DNA from: Phyto melanocephala
Lineage: Eukaryota > Arthropoda > Insecta > Diptera > Rhinophoridae
Length of the DNA stretch: 64,000 nt
Assembly: GCA_941918925.1 (NCBI GenBank)
Contig: OW799234.1
Coordinates: 14,212,501 to 14,276,500, forward strand
Reading direction: 5' to 3'
Part shown: positions 23,896 to 34,896 of the stretch, piece after piece
How the letters are laid out: each line of letters opens with the position of its first letter
How positions within the stretch are numbered: the stretch's first letter is position 1
Program-made: the position numbers and the translations under genes
Notes under the pieces: model-generated
What the model saw: the letters and a program-made list of their open reading frames with translations, nothing else
The model's database searches: none
What the model was told of the DNA's origin: nothing

Positions 23896-24079
23896 ATAAC
23901 AATATCGATATGTCTGTTCTTTTCTTCCTCCCCATTTTTCCATTATCATTCACACATCTTATTCCAAATGAAAAATAAGCTCAGTGAGAAATACGATAGA
24001 TTGTTCCAGCAAAAGAGGACATGAAAAATAAATATTGAATGCCTGAGTTTAACCCATAATAAAGTGACTCAATTTAAGT

Positions 24080-24310
24080 GACACATGCCTGATTTTAACA
24101 TAATCGTGTCATTAAATATTATGTTGTTTTATAAATATTTCAATAAAATTTATTTCATCTTACTAAGTGCATAGAACGCATGCATATTAGATGAAAGGAA
24201 ACCCATGTGTTATGAGTTAATAATGTTTGTTTACATGAATTGTTTAAGATATTTTGCATACGTTTGCATGTATTTTCAAGCACATCACTGATGAAAAATC
24301 ATTTTGGGTC
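24080..24310. repeat. diverged dispersed repeat, copy 2
   Basis: Matches 2530-2745 in order: AAGTGCATAGAACGCATGCA, TTTGTTTACATGAATTG, TTTAAGATATTTTGCATA and AAGCACATCA. Type unknown. Confidence 0.5.
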
Positions 24311-25000
24311 TAGGTAGGCATTGTGTAAAATGATATATGAACTTTCTTAACCCAAAATACAGTAATTTCGGCGAATAGAAAAGGTGAAAATACACTAAAC
24401 CATCGTCGATCTGCATACTTCTCAGATAATATTTACAGTTATTAAAATCTTAGTATTATCTTCAAAAAATTAAGGTTCAATCACGCCGAGTGACCGAAAT
24501 TTGCACGAGACAATTTTGTTTCTTATGAATTGTATGATGACTTTCTGAGCCCCTAATTCGACAATTTTGTAAATTCACAAGAATATGATGTTTTTTTTTC
24601 GAAAAATTGGCATTGACTTTGACACTTTGCTCCATTATCTATTGGGAGAATTGTAGGCGCTTTCCATGGTCTCTGTGTTTTGCTTTGTGAAATGTGAAGT
24701 TCTTGAGAGTGGTGACTAATTGATGTTTTCGGGTTTTTGGTAAAACTTTTGCTTTTAACAGCAATGTTAAAAAAAAATCGACCAGTTCGATGACAAACCG
24801 GAGTCTTACTGTCCCCAACCGATGCAGTTTTTTAAAATTGGGTGCACGGATGCGATTGATGAACTATATTACAGCGGTGGGTGGTTGGCACTACAGGGAA
24901 TGTGGCTGTGCCAGCAATATTGGAAGTGTGAAATATATCCCAACTCTCATTGACTACTGCACTTCAATTGCCTTCTTCTGCAGAAAATTCCTGTCTGTCA
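24310..25000. other. non-coding stretch
   Basis: No gene or clear repeat. The 123-codon frame beginning at 24790 only becomes recognisable (as LINE RNase H) after about 25030. Confidence 0.4.
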
Positions 25001-25019
25001 TCTCGGTAATAGGAGCAGA

Positions 25020-25700
25020 AGAAAGCTTTTCCTATGGTGAGGCCGATCTGTACATATATACGAATAGGTCAAAGAATAAAAATGGAATGGGTGCATACTT
25101 CAGGATTTTTACCTACAGCCAAGTGGCCGTCAGGATGCTGATACGTGTCCACCGGATTTAAACTTTTCCGGGAATACTGAACAACCTTATATTGGATGGC
25201 AATGCATTCGAGCATCACCCTTATATGAGTGCGGGGACACGGGACGATTGATGAGAACTTCATAGCTTATGACTCCGTTAAGAGAAGCGCATTACGTAGA
25301 GATCAGGAGATCGATCATTTCTATGGTATACCTCCATCTGCTTGCAAAATTCGAATAGATACGTACAGACTAGATTGATGAATGACTCTGGGTGTAATAT
25401 ACAGAGGATTACCTAGGCATACAATGGTTCTTGGGCACACACAGGAGCTTTTCGGATTTGATAGAACACTGCTAAAGGAATTTGTTTTTACAATCATTCT
25501 AAAAGAATGGAAACATAATTATTATGACTTCTGAAGAAGCTGTCTAGACGAAGAGGAAATTATAATGACTTCCAATGCCAATGTCCAGCGCTGGGGAACA
25601 TCCGAAGCAATATAGCCTGTCAGCAATAAGTCTTGCTGAAATTTCAACATTTATAAAACAGTCTGAGTGGTGTCCTGCACTAGCCTAGATTTGGGAAACC
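25020..25700 (+). mobile_element. LINE remnant: RNase H and C-terminal region
   Basis: ADLYIYTNRSKNKNGMGAYF resembles RNase H motif 1 (YTDGSK), with the catalytic Asp replaced by Asn. Downstream, in shifting frames, come LGHTQELFGFDRTLLKEF and CPALGNIR, parallel to the tail of the minus-strand remnant at 23285. Several frameshifts; dead. Confidence 0.5.
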
Positions 25701-26035
25701 GACGACGTTTAGAGTAGATTTCCAAAGAAGCGGATAACCATTTTAATTCTTTTCTATTTATTCTCTTAATGTTTGGCCAACTCTAATTATCTAATATACT
25801 ATTCCCCTTTCTATTATTATACAGGTATCACAAAGGGATGAATAAGATGGACACAAGTGAGCTACACAATAGCTGCCTGTTCCAGCAACCTACCTAGGTG
25901 CAGTTTCTCGACTGAAAGTTCTTCGAAGTTTGCGAGCATAACTTTCCATATGTTTGTAATAAGCTTTTGCAATTATAACACATTATACTTCTTTCGTAAA
26001 ACGCTTCTCTTTTAATAATTTTTTTTTTATTTTGG

Positions 26036-26610
26036 ATTCTCAGATTGATTGGCAGAGGTCATAACCAAATAGCCAGGGTATCCCACGTTGGTTCCGGCTC
26101 CGTAAATCGACCTATACCTCTGTATAGGAAGTCGGAGACACTTAAACAATAATAAAAGCTGAACGTTATGGTTCTCCTACAGCTAAAAAACGTTGGTTCA
26201 GGCACCGCAAATCGACCTATACCATTGTATAGAAAGTCAGAGACATCTGAACAAATAATTATAATGAGTTTTATGGAACTGCTGCAGTTACAATTAATTG
26301 AGTTTAATTGGTAGTCCTCCAGTTAAAAAAATTAGTTCAGTTGGTACTCCTCCAGTTGTAAATAGTTGAGTTTAGTTGGTACTCCTCCAGTTAATCTAAT
26401 TAAAATATATGCACGCGTTTAATTGTAGAATAGTCCGGAAACTGTATCCAAAGCACAATGACGCGATGCCACACAATTAACCACGCGAGAGTGAGACGTA
26501 AAATTCTCGAAGTTAGATAATTAGGGACGGCCTGATTGTCCATATTCGACAACGATTATGACAATGACGAGCAAGCTCTTGACCCGACCAGAGCTGGATT
26601 ACAATTGCCT
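26036..26610. repeat. dispersed repeat with 'TACTCCTCCAGTT' minisatellite, copy 2
   Basis: Second copy of the 20962 repeat, longer in the middle: the GTTCCGGC..CGACCTATACC segment appears twice (about 26095 and 26200), followed by four CTGCAGTT/CTCCAGTT units. It ends with GCCACACAATTAACCACGCG and CTTGACCCGACCAGAGCTG. Confidence 0.6.
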
Positions 26611-27639
26611 CATTTAATAAACGGAATAAACATATGTATGTAACAGGTGACAAATTTCAGAGTTGCCACTTGCAAAAAAAAAAAACTGACACTTAGTTTA
26701 AAAAGTACATTCTCACTGGGACACCATTTATCATCAATGTTCCATTGCATTTCCTAATTAAAATTGTTCCCCTTTTATTACTGCCTGGTGACCTTAGTCT
26801 TCAGTCAAATCTGGAGAAGGTACTTTATTTTACCGCCCTTTGCAGTTCTCCTCGATAGTTTACACACCAATTACCTTTATCTTAATCATCTTGCAGTTGT
26901 TAATATTATTTTTTGTTCGTTTTTCCTTACGCTAAAAGTTTCTCAACTGTCCTCGTATTTAATTGAAAGAGTTTTTCAATTTAGTTTATGTTAAGTTTCT
27001 TTTATGCATTTATTTTTATTTTTTTGTTAATACATTTTTATAATATTAATGTTTGCTGTGTTTTGTAATGTTTGCAATTTCATGCTAAATTTTATGCTTG
27101 TTCATTTTTATTTATTTTTATAATACACACACATACATATTTTGTATCTTGTATCACTTTTTTGCAATCCTATGACTACCATCATTAACGTGGTGTATCC
27201 TTTTTTGTCGTATTTTGTAATATTCATTCATATTCATTTTTCTCCCTTTTTATTATAAGTTTATTTTTTTTTAATTTGCATTTATTCAAGTCTTTTTTGT
27301 TGAAGTATTCATTAATTAGCGTTGTATACTTGGTAAATAGAAAGTTTTTCCATTTTTTTTTTTACTCTATGCACAGTTATTCAATGCATTTATATTAAAC
27401 GCTTAAATGAGGAAATTTTCGTATCCACTTATAGCATTCCATTGGCGTTGGGGAAAATAATGTGGGAGAGAATGAATGAATGAATTGAATGAAACTATTA
27501 TACGATGTTGGCAACTATATACAATTGCCGTTAGAAAAGTTTTTTTTTTTTAGGAATAGAATATTCCCGCCATATTTGTGGATTTTGTTAATGTTTAAAC
27601 AAGTATTAAATGGCTTTGGTAGATGTGTTTTATGAATTA
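26611..27639. other. T-rich non-coding stretch
   Basis: Pyrimidine-rich low-complexity sequence; the 76-codon frame at 26764 is a by-product of composition. No element ends. Confidence 0.45.
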
Positions 27640-27735
27640 CTAGCCAAGCCCGGCGCGCGTTGCTACGCTCCTAAACGAATAAAAATGCATTCTGAATTTC
27701 AATTGAATATATAAAAAATAATATTTTATTGATTT

Positions 27736-27963
27736 TTATTGTAATGCATGTGGATATACAATATTTTGGGTTTTTCCATTTTTTGGTGTTCCCACTCTGG
27801 AGCATGCGACGTACAGCTGGCCATGTGAAAAGCATGGATTTTCCAAATTCAATCCTTCAATACGCAGAGATTGTCCTTGTGCTTTGTTGACGGTAATAGC
27901 GAAGGCAAGGCAAACTGGAAACTGTAGTCGCTTGAAGCTGAAAGCCAAATCGGTGGGAACCAT
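27736..27963 (-). pseudogene. C-terminal fragment of Helitron PIF1-like helicase
   Basis: About 75 codons: FPVCLAFAITVNKAQGQSL (late SF1B motif of PIF1 helicases) and GQLYVACSRVG (motif VI with the conserved Arg), ending at TAA near the Helitron 3' terminus. In intact Helitrons this domain is the end of the Rep/Hel protein that drives rolling-circle transposition. The remaining ~1400 codons are replaced by the tandem repeats, so it is a dead fragment. Confidence 0.85.
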
Positions 27964-27999
27964 TCCAATGGAAATAGCTAAAAATAATAACTTATTTTA

Positions 28000-28395
28000 A
28001 ATGGGGATGGCACTGCTCATTTTTCTAATCACGAAATTATATAAACATGAAAGTTTAATATGTGTGCAAAGTTTCAGAAAAATCTGTCAAGTGCAAGAAG
28101 CTAAAAATTATAAATTTTTAATGGGCGTAGCACCGCCCACTTTTCTAATCACGAAATTATATAAACATGAAAGTTCAATATGTGCGCAAAGTTTCAGAAA
28201 AATCGGTCAAGTGCAAGAAGCTAAAAATTATAAAAATTTTTATGGGCGTGGCACCGCCCACTTTTCTAATCAGAAAATTTTATAGTCATAACAGCTTAAT
28301 ATGTGTGCAAAGCTTCAGAAAAATCGGTGCAGTGCAAGTAGCTAAAAACTATAACTTATTTTTTATGGGCGTAGCACCGCCCACCTTTTACCACC
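28000..28395. repeat. ~121-bp tandem repeat inside Helitron 2
   Basis: Units start near 28002, 28122, 28243 and 28367, each with GGGCGT(A/G)GCACCGCCCAC, AATATGTGTGCAAAGTTTCA and a CAGTGCAAG(T/A)AGCTAAAA block. The 2nd and 3rd units are nearly identical. Open frames through the array are periodic artefacts. Confidence 0.8.
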
Positions 28396-28504
28396 CATAA
28401 ATACTCCCTGGAATGTATACAACAACTTGTCAAAGTTTAAGTCCGATCGGCTTTACGGTTTCGGAGTCTATAGCTAACACACAGACAGAGTTTCACTGTT
28501 ATAT

Positions 28505-28747
28505 CTGTGGCTTGGAGCTAAAAGGGCCAATGTCACTTTTTTGCTCTTAATAATCATTGCCTTAGATATGTTTTCTTGCTTTATTTCATTATGGTAAAAC
28601 AGCTAAAGTCATACTTAACCAAGAACAGCTTCATAAATAAAATGCTGGCCAATGTCACTATGAAAGCACCTATAAAAGTTAAAGTTCAATTCCAGTTTTC
28701 TCAAAAGTAAATATTTTGACATTGGATCTTTTAGCTCCAAGCCACAG
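28505..28747. mobile_element. MITE inside Helitron
   Basis: CTGTGGCTTGGAGCTAAAAG at 28505 is inverted at 28728-28747; the arms extend 31 bp with two mismatches and are flanked by ATAT on both sides. The Helitron 5' end resumes beyond it, so the MITE came later. No coding capacity. Confidence 0.7.
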
Positions 28748-28769
28748 ATATACATATACAGATATAGAT

Positions 28770-29140
28770 GCGATAAATTTTTGGTTAAAAAACAACTCAT
28801 TCCTTATAAAATATCTTATAGTTTCTTTATTTATAGAAAGTACTAGCAATACATTCGCTAGCCCACTTGTTACTGTTTTTTCAATACTCAAGTTCTTACC
28901 GAATAATTTTTCGCAAAAATTTATTAAAACTTGTTTCTTCAATTAGTTTTATTCAGAAAAAACCTATGCTGTGAGGACATAGCGGGGAACTATTTACTCC
29001 TTTTGAAATCACTATTAGTCTTCATTTTATAAATTTAGTGAATAAATTATGATCAATGCTTTTAGTTTTAAAATTTTAGAATCATAAACTAAAAAAACTG
29101 TAAAAATAGGAAAAGTGACTTGAATTCTCAACACCCTATC
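28770..29140. other. non-coding stretch
   Basis: No domain-bearing frame or repeat recognised. Confidence 0.4.
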
Positions 29141-29144
29141 TCAA

Positions 29145-29920
29145 AATTGTACCGGGCTGTCCAACGAAAACTCACGATGTTAATTGTAAGTAAAACAAAT
29201 AGTTCTCATAGAAATATTTTAATATTTTTTATTGTGATAGAAGAATCTATGACAATTATGTGTGAAACAAAATATTGGTAAAATGCCCGCCACGGCATAC
29301 TTTTAACCGACTGTCCACACTTTCAATGGCACTTAAACTTAATTGAGGTTCAATGTCGTTATTGTGCCGAATGATCTCATCCTTTAGGTCTTGCATTGTT
29401 CTTAGCTTTTCAACGTTCATTTTTTCTTTTACATATCCCTAAAAAATGAAAAAGTGTCAAATCACATGATCGTGGCGGCCAATTAACATTGACACGACGA
29501 TAACATGACAGTTGAATTTCTCGCCCAAAAGATCCATTGTTTCGTTGGCTGTGTGGCACCATCCTGTTGGAACCACATATCGTCCGGCTATGTATCTTCA
29601 ATTTCTGACTGCAAGAAGTATGTTATCATTTCGCCATATCGAATACCATTGACGCTAACTACTTGGCCAACCTAATTTTAAATGTAGTAAGATTCGATAA
29701 AGCCGCTAGCCCTTAAACCGCAAGTTTTTTGTGGATGCTTAGTCTTTTCAACAATCACTCGTGAATTCTCATTTGCCCATACGCGTCATCAAAATCAAAA
29801 TCATCACAGAAGATGATTTTCTTTCTACATTATCATTAACTTCTGTCTGTTCAACAAATCATTCGGCGTAGTGACGACCGTCATTGGCGTAGATACAAAA
29901 TTCTACAAGGGCTCAAAACT
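29145..29920 (-). mobile_element. mariner-like transposase remnant
   Basis: Minus strand, several frames: DDFDFDDAYG-like debris near 29800, MVPHSQRNNGSFGREIQLSC, VNWPPRSCDLT (the Pro-rich motif around the third catalytic Asp, with Asp present), then LSAIESVDSRLKVCRGGHF near 29310. The left end GGGCTGTCCAACGAAAACTC may be the terminus; no opposite arm found. Many stops. Confidence 0.65.
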
Positions 29921-29934
29921 TTTGAATTGAAATG

Positions 29935-30091
29935 GTAAAAATATGAAAAACACAGAGGCCGACGTGTTTATTTGCTGATATCTCTGAAGGTATCAGAGCG
30001 ATTGTGCTGGATTTCAATAGCGATTTAATCAGATCTGTGCTACAAGGCTATATAACTATAGCCTTTGCACCACTGGTGAAGGGTATAAAAA
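29935..30091 (+). mobile_element. mini-me/DINE-like fragment (right end)
   Basis: GAGGCCGACGTGTTTATTTGCTGATATCTC, CGATTGTGCTGGATTTCAAT and the terminal CACTGGTGAAGGGTATAAAA match the last third of the full copies. Confidence 0.6.
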
Positions 30092-30166
30092 CACATGAAA
30101 TGAAAATGTTTTAATGGACATTACCAACAACAAGCATGCAATACACATACAAAAATAGTACCAGTA

Positions 30167-30737
30167 AAGGGTGGTTAAATTTTAAGGGCCGAAGTTAATT
30201 TCGAATAAAACACAAATTATTTAGGAAATTGTTGTCATTTCTTTTTATTATGATAATATCGTAACCATACCATACCAATTACGTATGGATAAAAATATCG
30301 GGCAAAAGGCCGCCGCGATCTTGGCGGCACACCTCCATCCGATGGTCCAAATTTTCGATGACGCTGAGGCATAATTGAGATTCTATGCCGTTAATGTACC
30401 GAATTATCTCATCCATTAGCGCTTGACCATTTACGACGTTTGCAATGGTCAAGAGGCTTTAGATCTTGAGTCAATTGCACCTTGTAAGCGTGCAAATGCA
30501 AGTCTCTGTGCATAATGTTCATCAACGACGATCGTGAGAGGTGCAATTGTTTGGCATTTTTAATTGAACGCCCATTTTCATAATAAGCCTGAATAACTTT
30601 AACGCGTTGCTCGATTGTGTATCTTTCCATGGTTCAAATTGAGTTAGTCTGAAATTGAGAAATGTCAAATGAAATGCAGAAAAAAAACTTGACGTTTAGG
30701 TGTGGTTCACATTCAACATCGGCCTTTAACCACCCTT
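30167..30737 (-). mobile_element. internally deleted mariner element with TA duplication
   Basis: TA|AAGGGTGGTTAAA... and ...TTTAACCACCCTT|TA with about 25-bp inverted repeats. On the minus strand MERYTIEQRVKVIQAYYEN (HTH) leads through LHLHAYKVQLTQDLKPLDHC directly to the C-terminal HRMEVCRQDRGG-like end, so the catalytic core is deleted. 571 bp, non-autonomous. It contains the sequence CGACG at 30434-30438, which in the duplicate copy is occupied by Transib. First landmark of duplication unit 1. Confidence 0.8.
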
Positions 30738-30740
30738 TAC

Positions 30741-31732
30741 ATTATGACGGAGGTTATGAATTGATTAATATTTCCTGATCTGTAATTGTAATTTTCCATA
30801 GTGGCTTAGGTTTGACCCTACGCTATATGGCAACAAAGCATTGTGGGATATTTTTTTTAACATTATTTATTTACAATTTGTTGCTTGTTTTCCGGTTGGC
30901 CAAATTTTTTTTGGCTTCCATTTTGTAATGCTCCCCTTACTTCGTTTAAGGTCTGCGCTTAACTTCCCAACCATTTCTCCCTTCGAAGTACATACATGCA
31001 TTACATTACTCAGTCTCTCACTATAGCTACAGTGTTTATACATTGTTGTATATGTATGTAAATATGTATCTATATACATACATAATTGAAGTGGTTGTAC
31101 AAATTGTATAGAATTTCAGTTTTTATATTTATGTATATCCGTCTACTCTTTTTATACCCACACAAGTGTAAAGTGAAGATGTGAATGGTGGTATTTGATG
31201 GTTTAAAATTTATGTTTTGTGGTACAGAAAATTTAATTTTGTTAACGGATGAAATAGTTGTTTAATCGTAATGTAACTTAAGCGATGAGATTGTTTATTT
31301 ATTTTATTAACAACAAACAAATCTGTGGCAATAAGGAAAAACAATGTAAGTCTGTTTTAATAGTTTTAAATTCTTTTAGGGTGATTATTTCAACTTGCCG
31401 ACAAAGTTAATGTTAATAAAAGGTAACGTTTGATAAGGTGAGCAATAAACTCATGGTAACTTTAATTTAACAATATGGTAACTTTTAATGTATAAACCTC
31501 ACGTTGAAAGCTAAAGGTAGAGTGATCTTCCCTTTAACATATCGGACACTTTTAGGTGAAAGTGAAGTTGTAATAACAAAAAACAAGTTATCTGTCTAGT
31601 TTGCCTAGTCTAGGGCAGTCTTGAATTCAGTGATTGCAGTGATATAATTATCTTAATTTTAGCTTATGTCGACTTAAGTGGTTTTCTTGTTTTTGCCACA
31701 GAAATAATAATTGTTAGGACAACGTATCATTA
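30741..31732. other. duplicated non-coding segment (unit 1)
   Basis: No gene. Almost the same sequence lies at 52945-53904 (for example GGTTTGACCCTACGCTATAT and TATCGGACACTTTTAGGTG in both), apart from a ~50-bp microsatellite indel near 31060. An open frame at 30841 is not conserved as a frame in the duplicate. Confidence 0.7.
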
Positions 31733-32679
31733 AAAAAGTAAGAGTGCTATATTCGGCCGTGCCGAATCTGATAATACCCTTCACCATCATGTACATCGGT
31801 ATAATCCCACATCGTAGTTTAACCTATATTTCATGTTATACGGTATTTTTTTTTTATTACTTCCAACGCCATACTCGATTTTGAACTTTAACGTAGTTAT
31901 CTGTATTCTACTAGTCAAGCCCTTTAATACCATATTAATGGGGTTGAAAATTTTATTTGCCATTTTGTTTCAGACGCCATCTTGGATTTTACAGTTTTTA
32001 ATAATTTACTGTATTCTACTGGTCAAGCCCTTTCATTTAATACCAATATTGAGGGTTTTCAAGAAGTTACATTTTAAAATACCAGATTTGACCCATATAT
32101 AAATTTATTGTCCGCAATTTTGTAGTGGCGGCCAAGTTCTTTCAGATGATACCAATATTGACTCTCTCGGTTGTCTAGAAGCTGAAAGAAGTGATTTTCG
32201 TTTTTACATTTTTGGAATATATAGTTTTAAAAAAAAGTTTTGCCTATAACTTTACCAATTAGAGCCCGATTTATCACGAATATTTCTAGAGGCATATTAT
32301 ATCTCTAAATAGTAACAAAGCTACCTATAAATTATTCTATAGCTGAAAAATTTGAATTTTTGTGGAAAAAACCGAGGCAGTCGTGTTTATTTGCTCATAT
32401 CTCAGAAAGTCATAGGGCGATTGTGCTGAATTTAAATACCGATAAATTCCCGAATATTTTCAAAAGATTGATACCATACATAGATCTGAGGAACATGTGG
32501 TTGCTTTTAAAAGTTGATTTCAACCAACACACGGACAGACGGTCAAGGCTTAATCGACTCCTCTATTCATAAGCTTTCAGAAAATATATACTTTATGGGG
32601 TCAGAAATGAGAATTGTAGAAATTTCACCCGGAATGACAAAGCTATATATACCGTTGTGCACCGCAGGTGAAGGGTAAA
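31733..32679 (+). mobile_element. mini-me/DINE-like element, long variant (unit 1)
   Basis: AAGTAAGAGTGCTATATTCGGC end with hairpin; an internal segment GGTCAAGCCCTTTCATTTAA repeated with variations three times; AAAATATATACTTTATGGGG; the terminal ACCGCAGGTGAAGGGTA. Its orthologous copy in unit 2 is at 53905-54859, so insertion predates the duplication. Confidence 0.8.
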
Positions 32680-33785
32680 AAACAAGATCGAAAAAATTAT
32701 ATATTTTTTAATAATAATTTTATTTACAACCAGCGTGTGCCCGCGTTGTTATCGCGATGCAAGGTAGCCGAATTTGATTTAACAAAACTCCAAACATTCA
32801 TAATTATTATATTAGTAGGATTACATGCTTTGTTGTATTTTTAAATCTCTTTTCGCTTATTAGAAAAAATGCAAAGTGAAAAGGAGAAAGTGTGTTTAGT
32901 TTTTCAACTTTCTCCTAAATAAAACTTTTTCTTAATTAGATAAAATGAAAAGTAAAGAAGTAGGCTAGATATTAAAAACTTAAATTTTCCGAGTTGTATC
33001 AGGATTTGTCTAATTGTTTCTTTACAAACCATCTACTAAATATTACGAGTCGAAAAAAAAAAATAAATCAGCCAGATTGCTTCAGCCGTTCTCAGGTGAT
33101 GCGATTACATACATATGTACATTGACCGTTTCGCACGTAAACGCAGTATAAGAATACTAATGTTCTTTTTTTGTAGTTTTATACTATGCAAAATCTTGAA
33201 GACCACAGACAGATAGTTGATATATGTATTTGAATTTATTTATACATATTATTAAAATTTTCATCCACCATTTTCCATTTTCTTACTTTTTGTTTTTTGT
33301 ATATTTATTTGTTTGACATTAGAAATGCCACCTATAGAATTTTCTTCTCACTGAACATACTTCTCAACAGTTGTATTTCGAGTTTTGGACAATAGGTGAA
33401 ACAATAAAGTATAAATTGCTCAATTTATAAGTACTTTTTAGTACGGTAAATTGAGCTCAATTAAGAGAGTATTATAAATTGACAATATTATTAAAGTATT
33501 AAAAATCTTATTTCGGCCATAACGATTAAGGAACAAGAAAAAAATTTGCAATTGTCTTTCTATCTAATTCGCGACTAAATAAAGATATATACAAGTAAGA
33601 ATGCTATATTCGGCTGTACCGAAGCTGATAATTCAGTTTCTAATACGTTTTTGCCTTCTCCTGTAAAGTTACAATTACTTTAGTTAAGGCCTTTCTACTT
33701 GTGACCAACGATATGAAAATAATGTTGTAACATAAGCAAAATGTGAACAATAATTGTGGGATTTCATAAAATAGAAAGCAATTTA
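32680..33785. other. duplicated non-coding segment (unit 1)
   Basis: Partly matches 54860-55510 (GGATTACATGCTTTGTTGTA, CAATTTGCAATTGTC...). Ends with a mini-me-like start fragment at 33593-33640. No gene. Confidence 0.5.
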
Positions 33786-33787
33786 AA

Positions 33788-34457
33788 ACAAGTAAGAGTG
33801 CTATATTCGGCCGTGCCGAATCTTATATACCCTTCACAACGTGTAGTCGTGCAATAACAATTGTTGGTATCACGATTCATCTCATATGAAATACGTACAT
33901 ACATGTAAAAAACATACAAAAAAAAAATTACAAAAAAAAATATATTAAAAATAAAACAAAATAATAAAAAAAATTACAAAAAAAATTTTTTTAAATTTTT
34001 TAAAAAAATTAAAAAAAAATTAAAAAAAAAATAATAAAATATAAATAATATATAAAATAAAATAAAATTTTTTTGGCTCAGCTGAAATTCGATGCCACGT
34101 TTACTTTAACCAGTATGTATGTAGGTTGTTGTTGTAATTGTGAAAAAAATCGAGGTGGTCGTGGTTTTTTGCTCATATCTCAGAAAGTTATGGGGCTATT
34201 GTGCTGAATTTCAATAGCGATTCATTCCTGGATATTTCTAAGAGATTGATACCATATACAGATCTGAGGAACATAAAGTTGCTTCTAAAAGTTGATTTCA
34301 ACCAACACACGGACAGACGGTGAGCGCTTAATCGACTCCCCTATTCATAAGCTTTCAGAAAATATATACTTTGTGGTGTCGGAAATGAAAATTGTAGAAA
34401 TTACAAACGGAATGACAAAGCTATATGTACCCTTGTGCACCACAGGTGAAGGGTATA
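33788..34457 (+). mobile_element. mini-me/DINE-like element, full copy
   Basis: Both termini present (ACAAGTAAGAGTGCTATATT with hairpin; CCACAGGTGAAGGGTATAAA). A-rich middle, tRNA-like segment near 34078-34100. Absent from the matching place in unit 2, so it inserted after the duplication or was lost there. Confidence 0.75.
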
Positions 34458-34459
34458 AA

Positions 34460-34896
34460 AAAGTGATTAAGTCTGGTTAACCTAACAAAAGCAATATACA
34501 AACACTGAGATTAAAGGAGAATAAAAGTATTGTGTAGTTTATTTAAGAGTACATTAGTGAAGATGGTACGGCTTATGTGGTTGTTTACCGCTTTTAAGTT
34601 TATTTTTAAAATTTCATAGTATGAGTGAATATAATATTGTGATCAAAAATGTATTATAAAATATTTAATAAAGATGTTATTTAAATATATGTAAATACAT
34701 ATGGATGTACAATCATACATATATAGATACATATATGCATGGATTCATACGTACATAAATACATAGATATATACATACAGGAACATTATGTATGTGTACA
34801 TAGTTTAAAAAAAAATATTTATAAAAAACATACACGCTTACGCAAAACTTGTCTTAAAGGCTGTTTTTTTGCTAGTTTTTCATTAGTACTAAAATA
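34460..34896 (+). promoter_or_regulatory. upstream region of SPH gene 1
   Basis: Conserved with 56660-57012 upstream of the other plus-strand SPH gene (GAGAATAAAAG, TTTATTTAAGAGTA, GGCTGTTTTTT.CTAGTTTTTCATTAGT). TTTTCATTAGT about 20 nt before the ATG is a possible initiator, and CTTAAAGG about 25 nt further up a weak TATA-like site. Microsatellites at 34680-34800. Promoter call is inferred from conservation only. Confidence 0.35.

Larger units (their letters stand above)
27640..28768 (-). mobile_element. Helitron with PIF1-helicase remnant, tandem repeats and nested MITE
   Basis: Minus orientation: A|TCTATATCTG at 28768 and CTAG|T at 27640, preceded by a GC-rich stem region (ACGCGCGCCGGGC). 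Same terminal and tandem-repeat sequences as the Helitron at 16777, but it also keeps the 3' end of the helicase gene. A 243-bp MITE sits inside the 5' terminal region at 28505-28747. Confidence 0.8.

Noticed and set aside
28001..28400. Overlapping frames of 94 and 77 codons with an internally repetitive protein
   Set aside because: The periodicity is that of the 121-bp Helitron tandem repeat; frames exist only because the unit lacks stops in some phases.
31833..32102. 89-codon open frame, with an 89-codon counterpart at 54105
   Set aside because: Both lie inside the orthologous mini-me-like elements, start at different places, and translate the repeated GGTCAAGCCCTTT segment; repeat-derived, not a gene.
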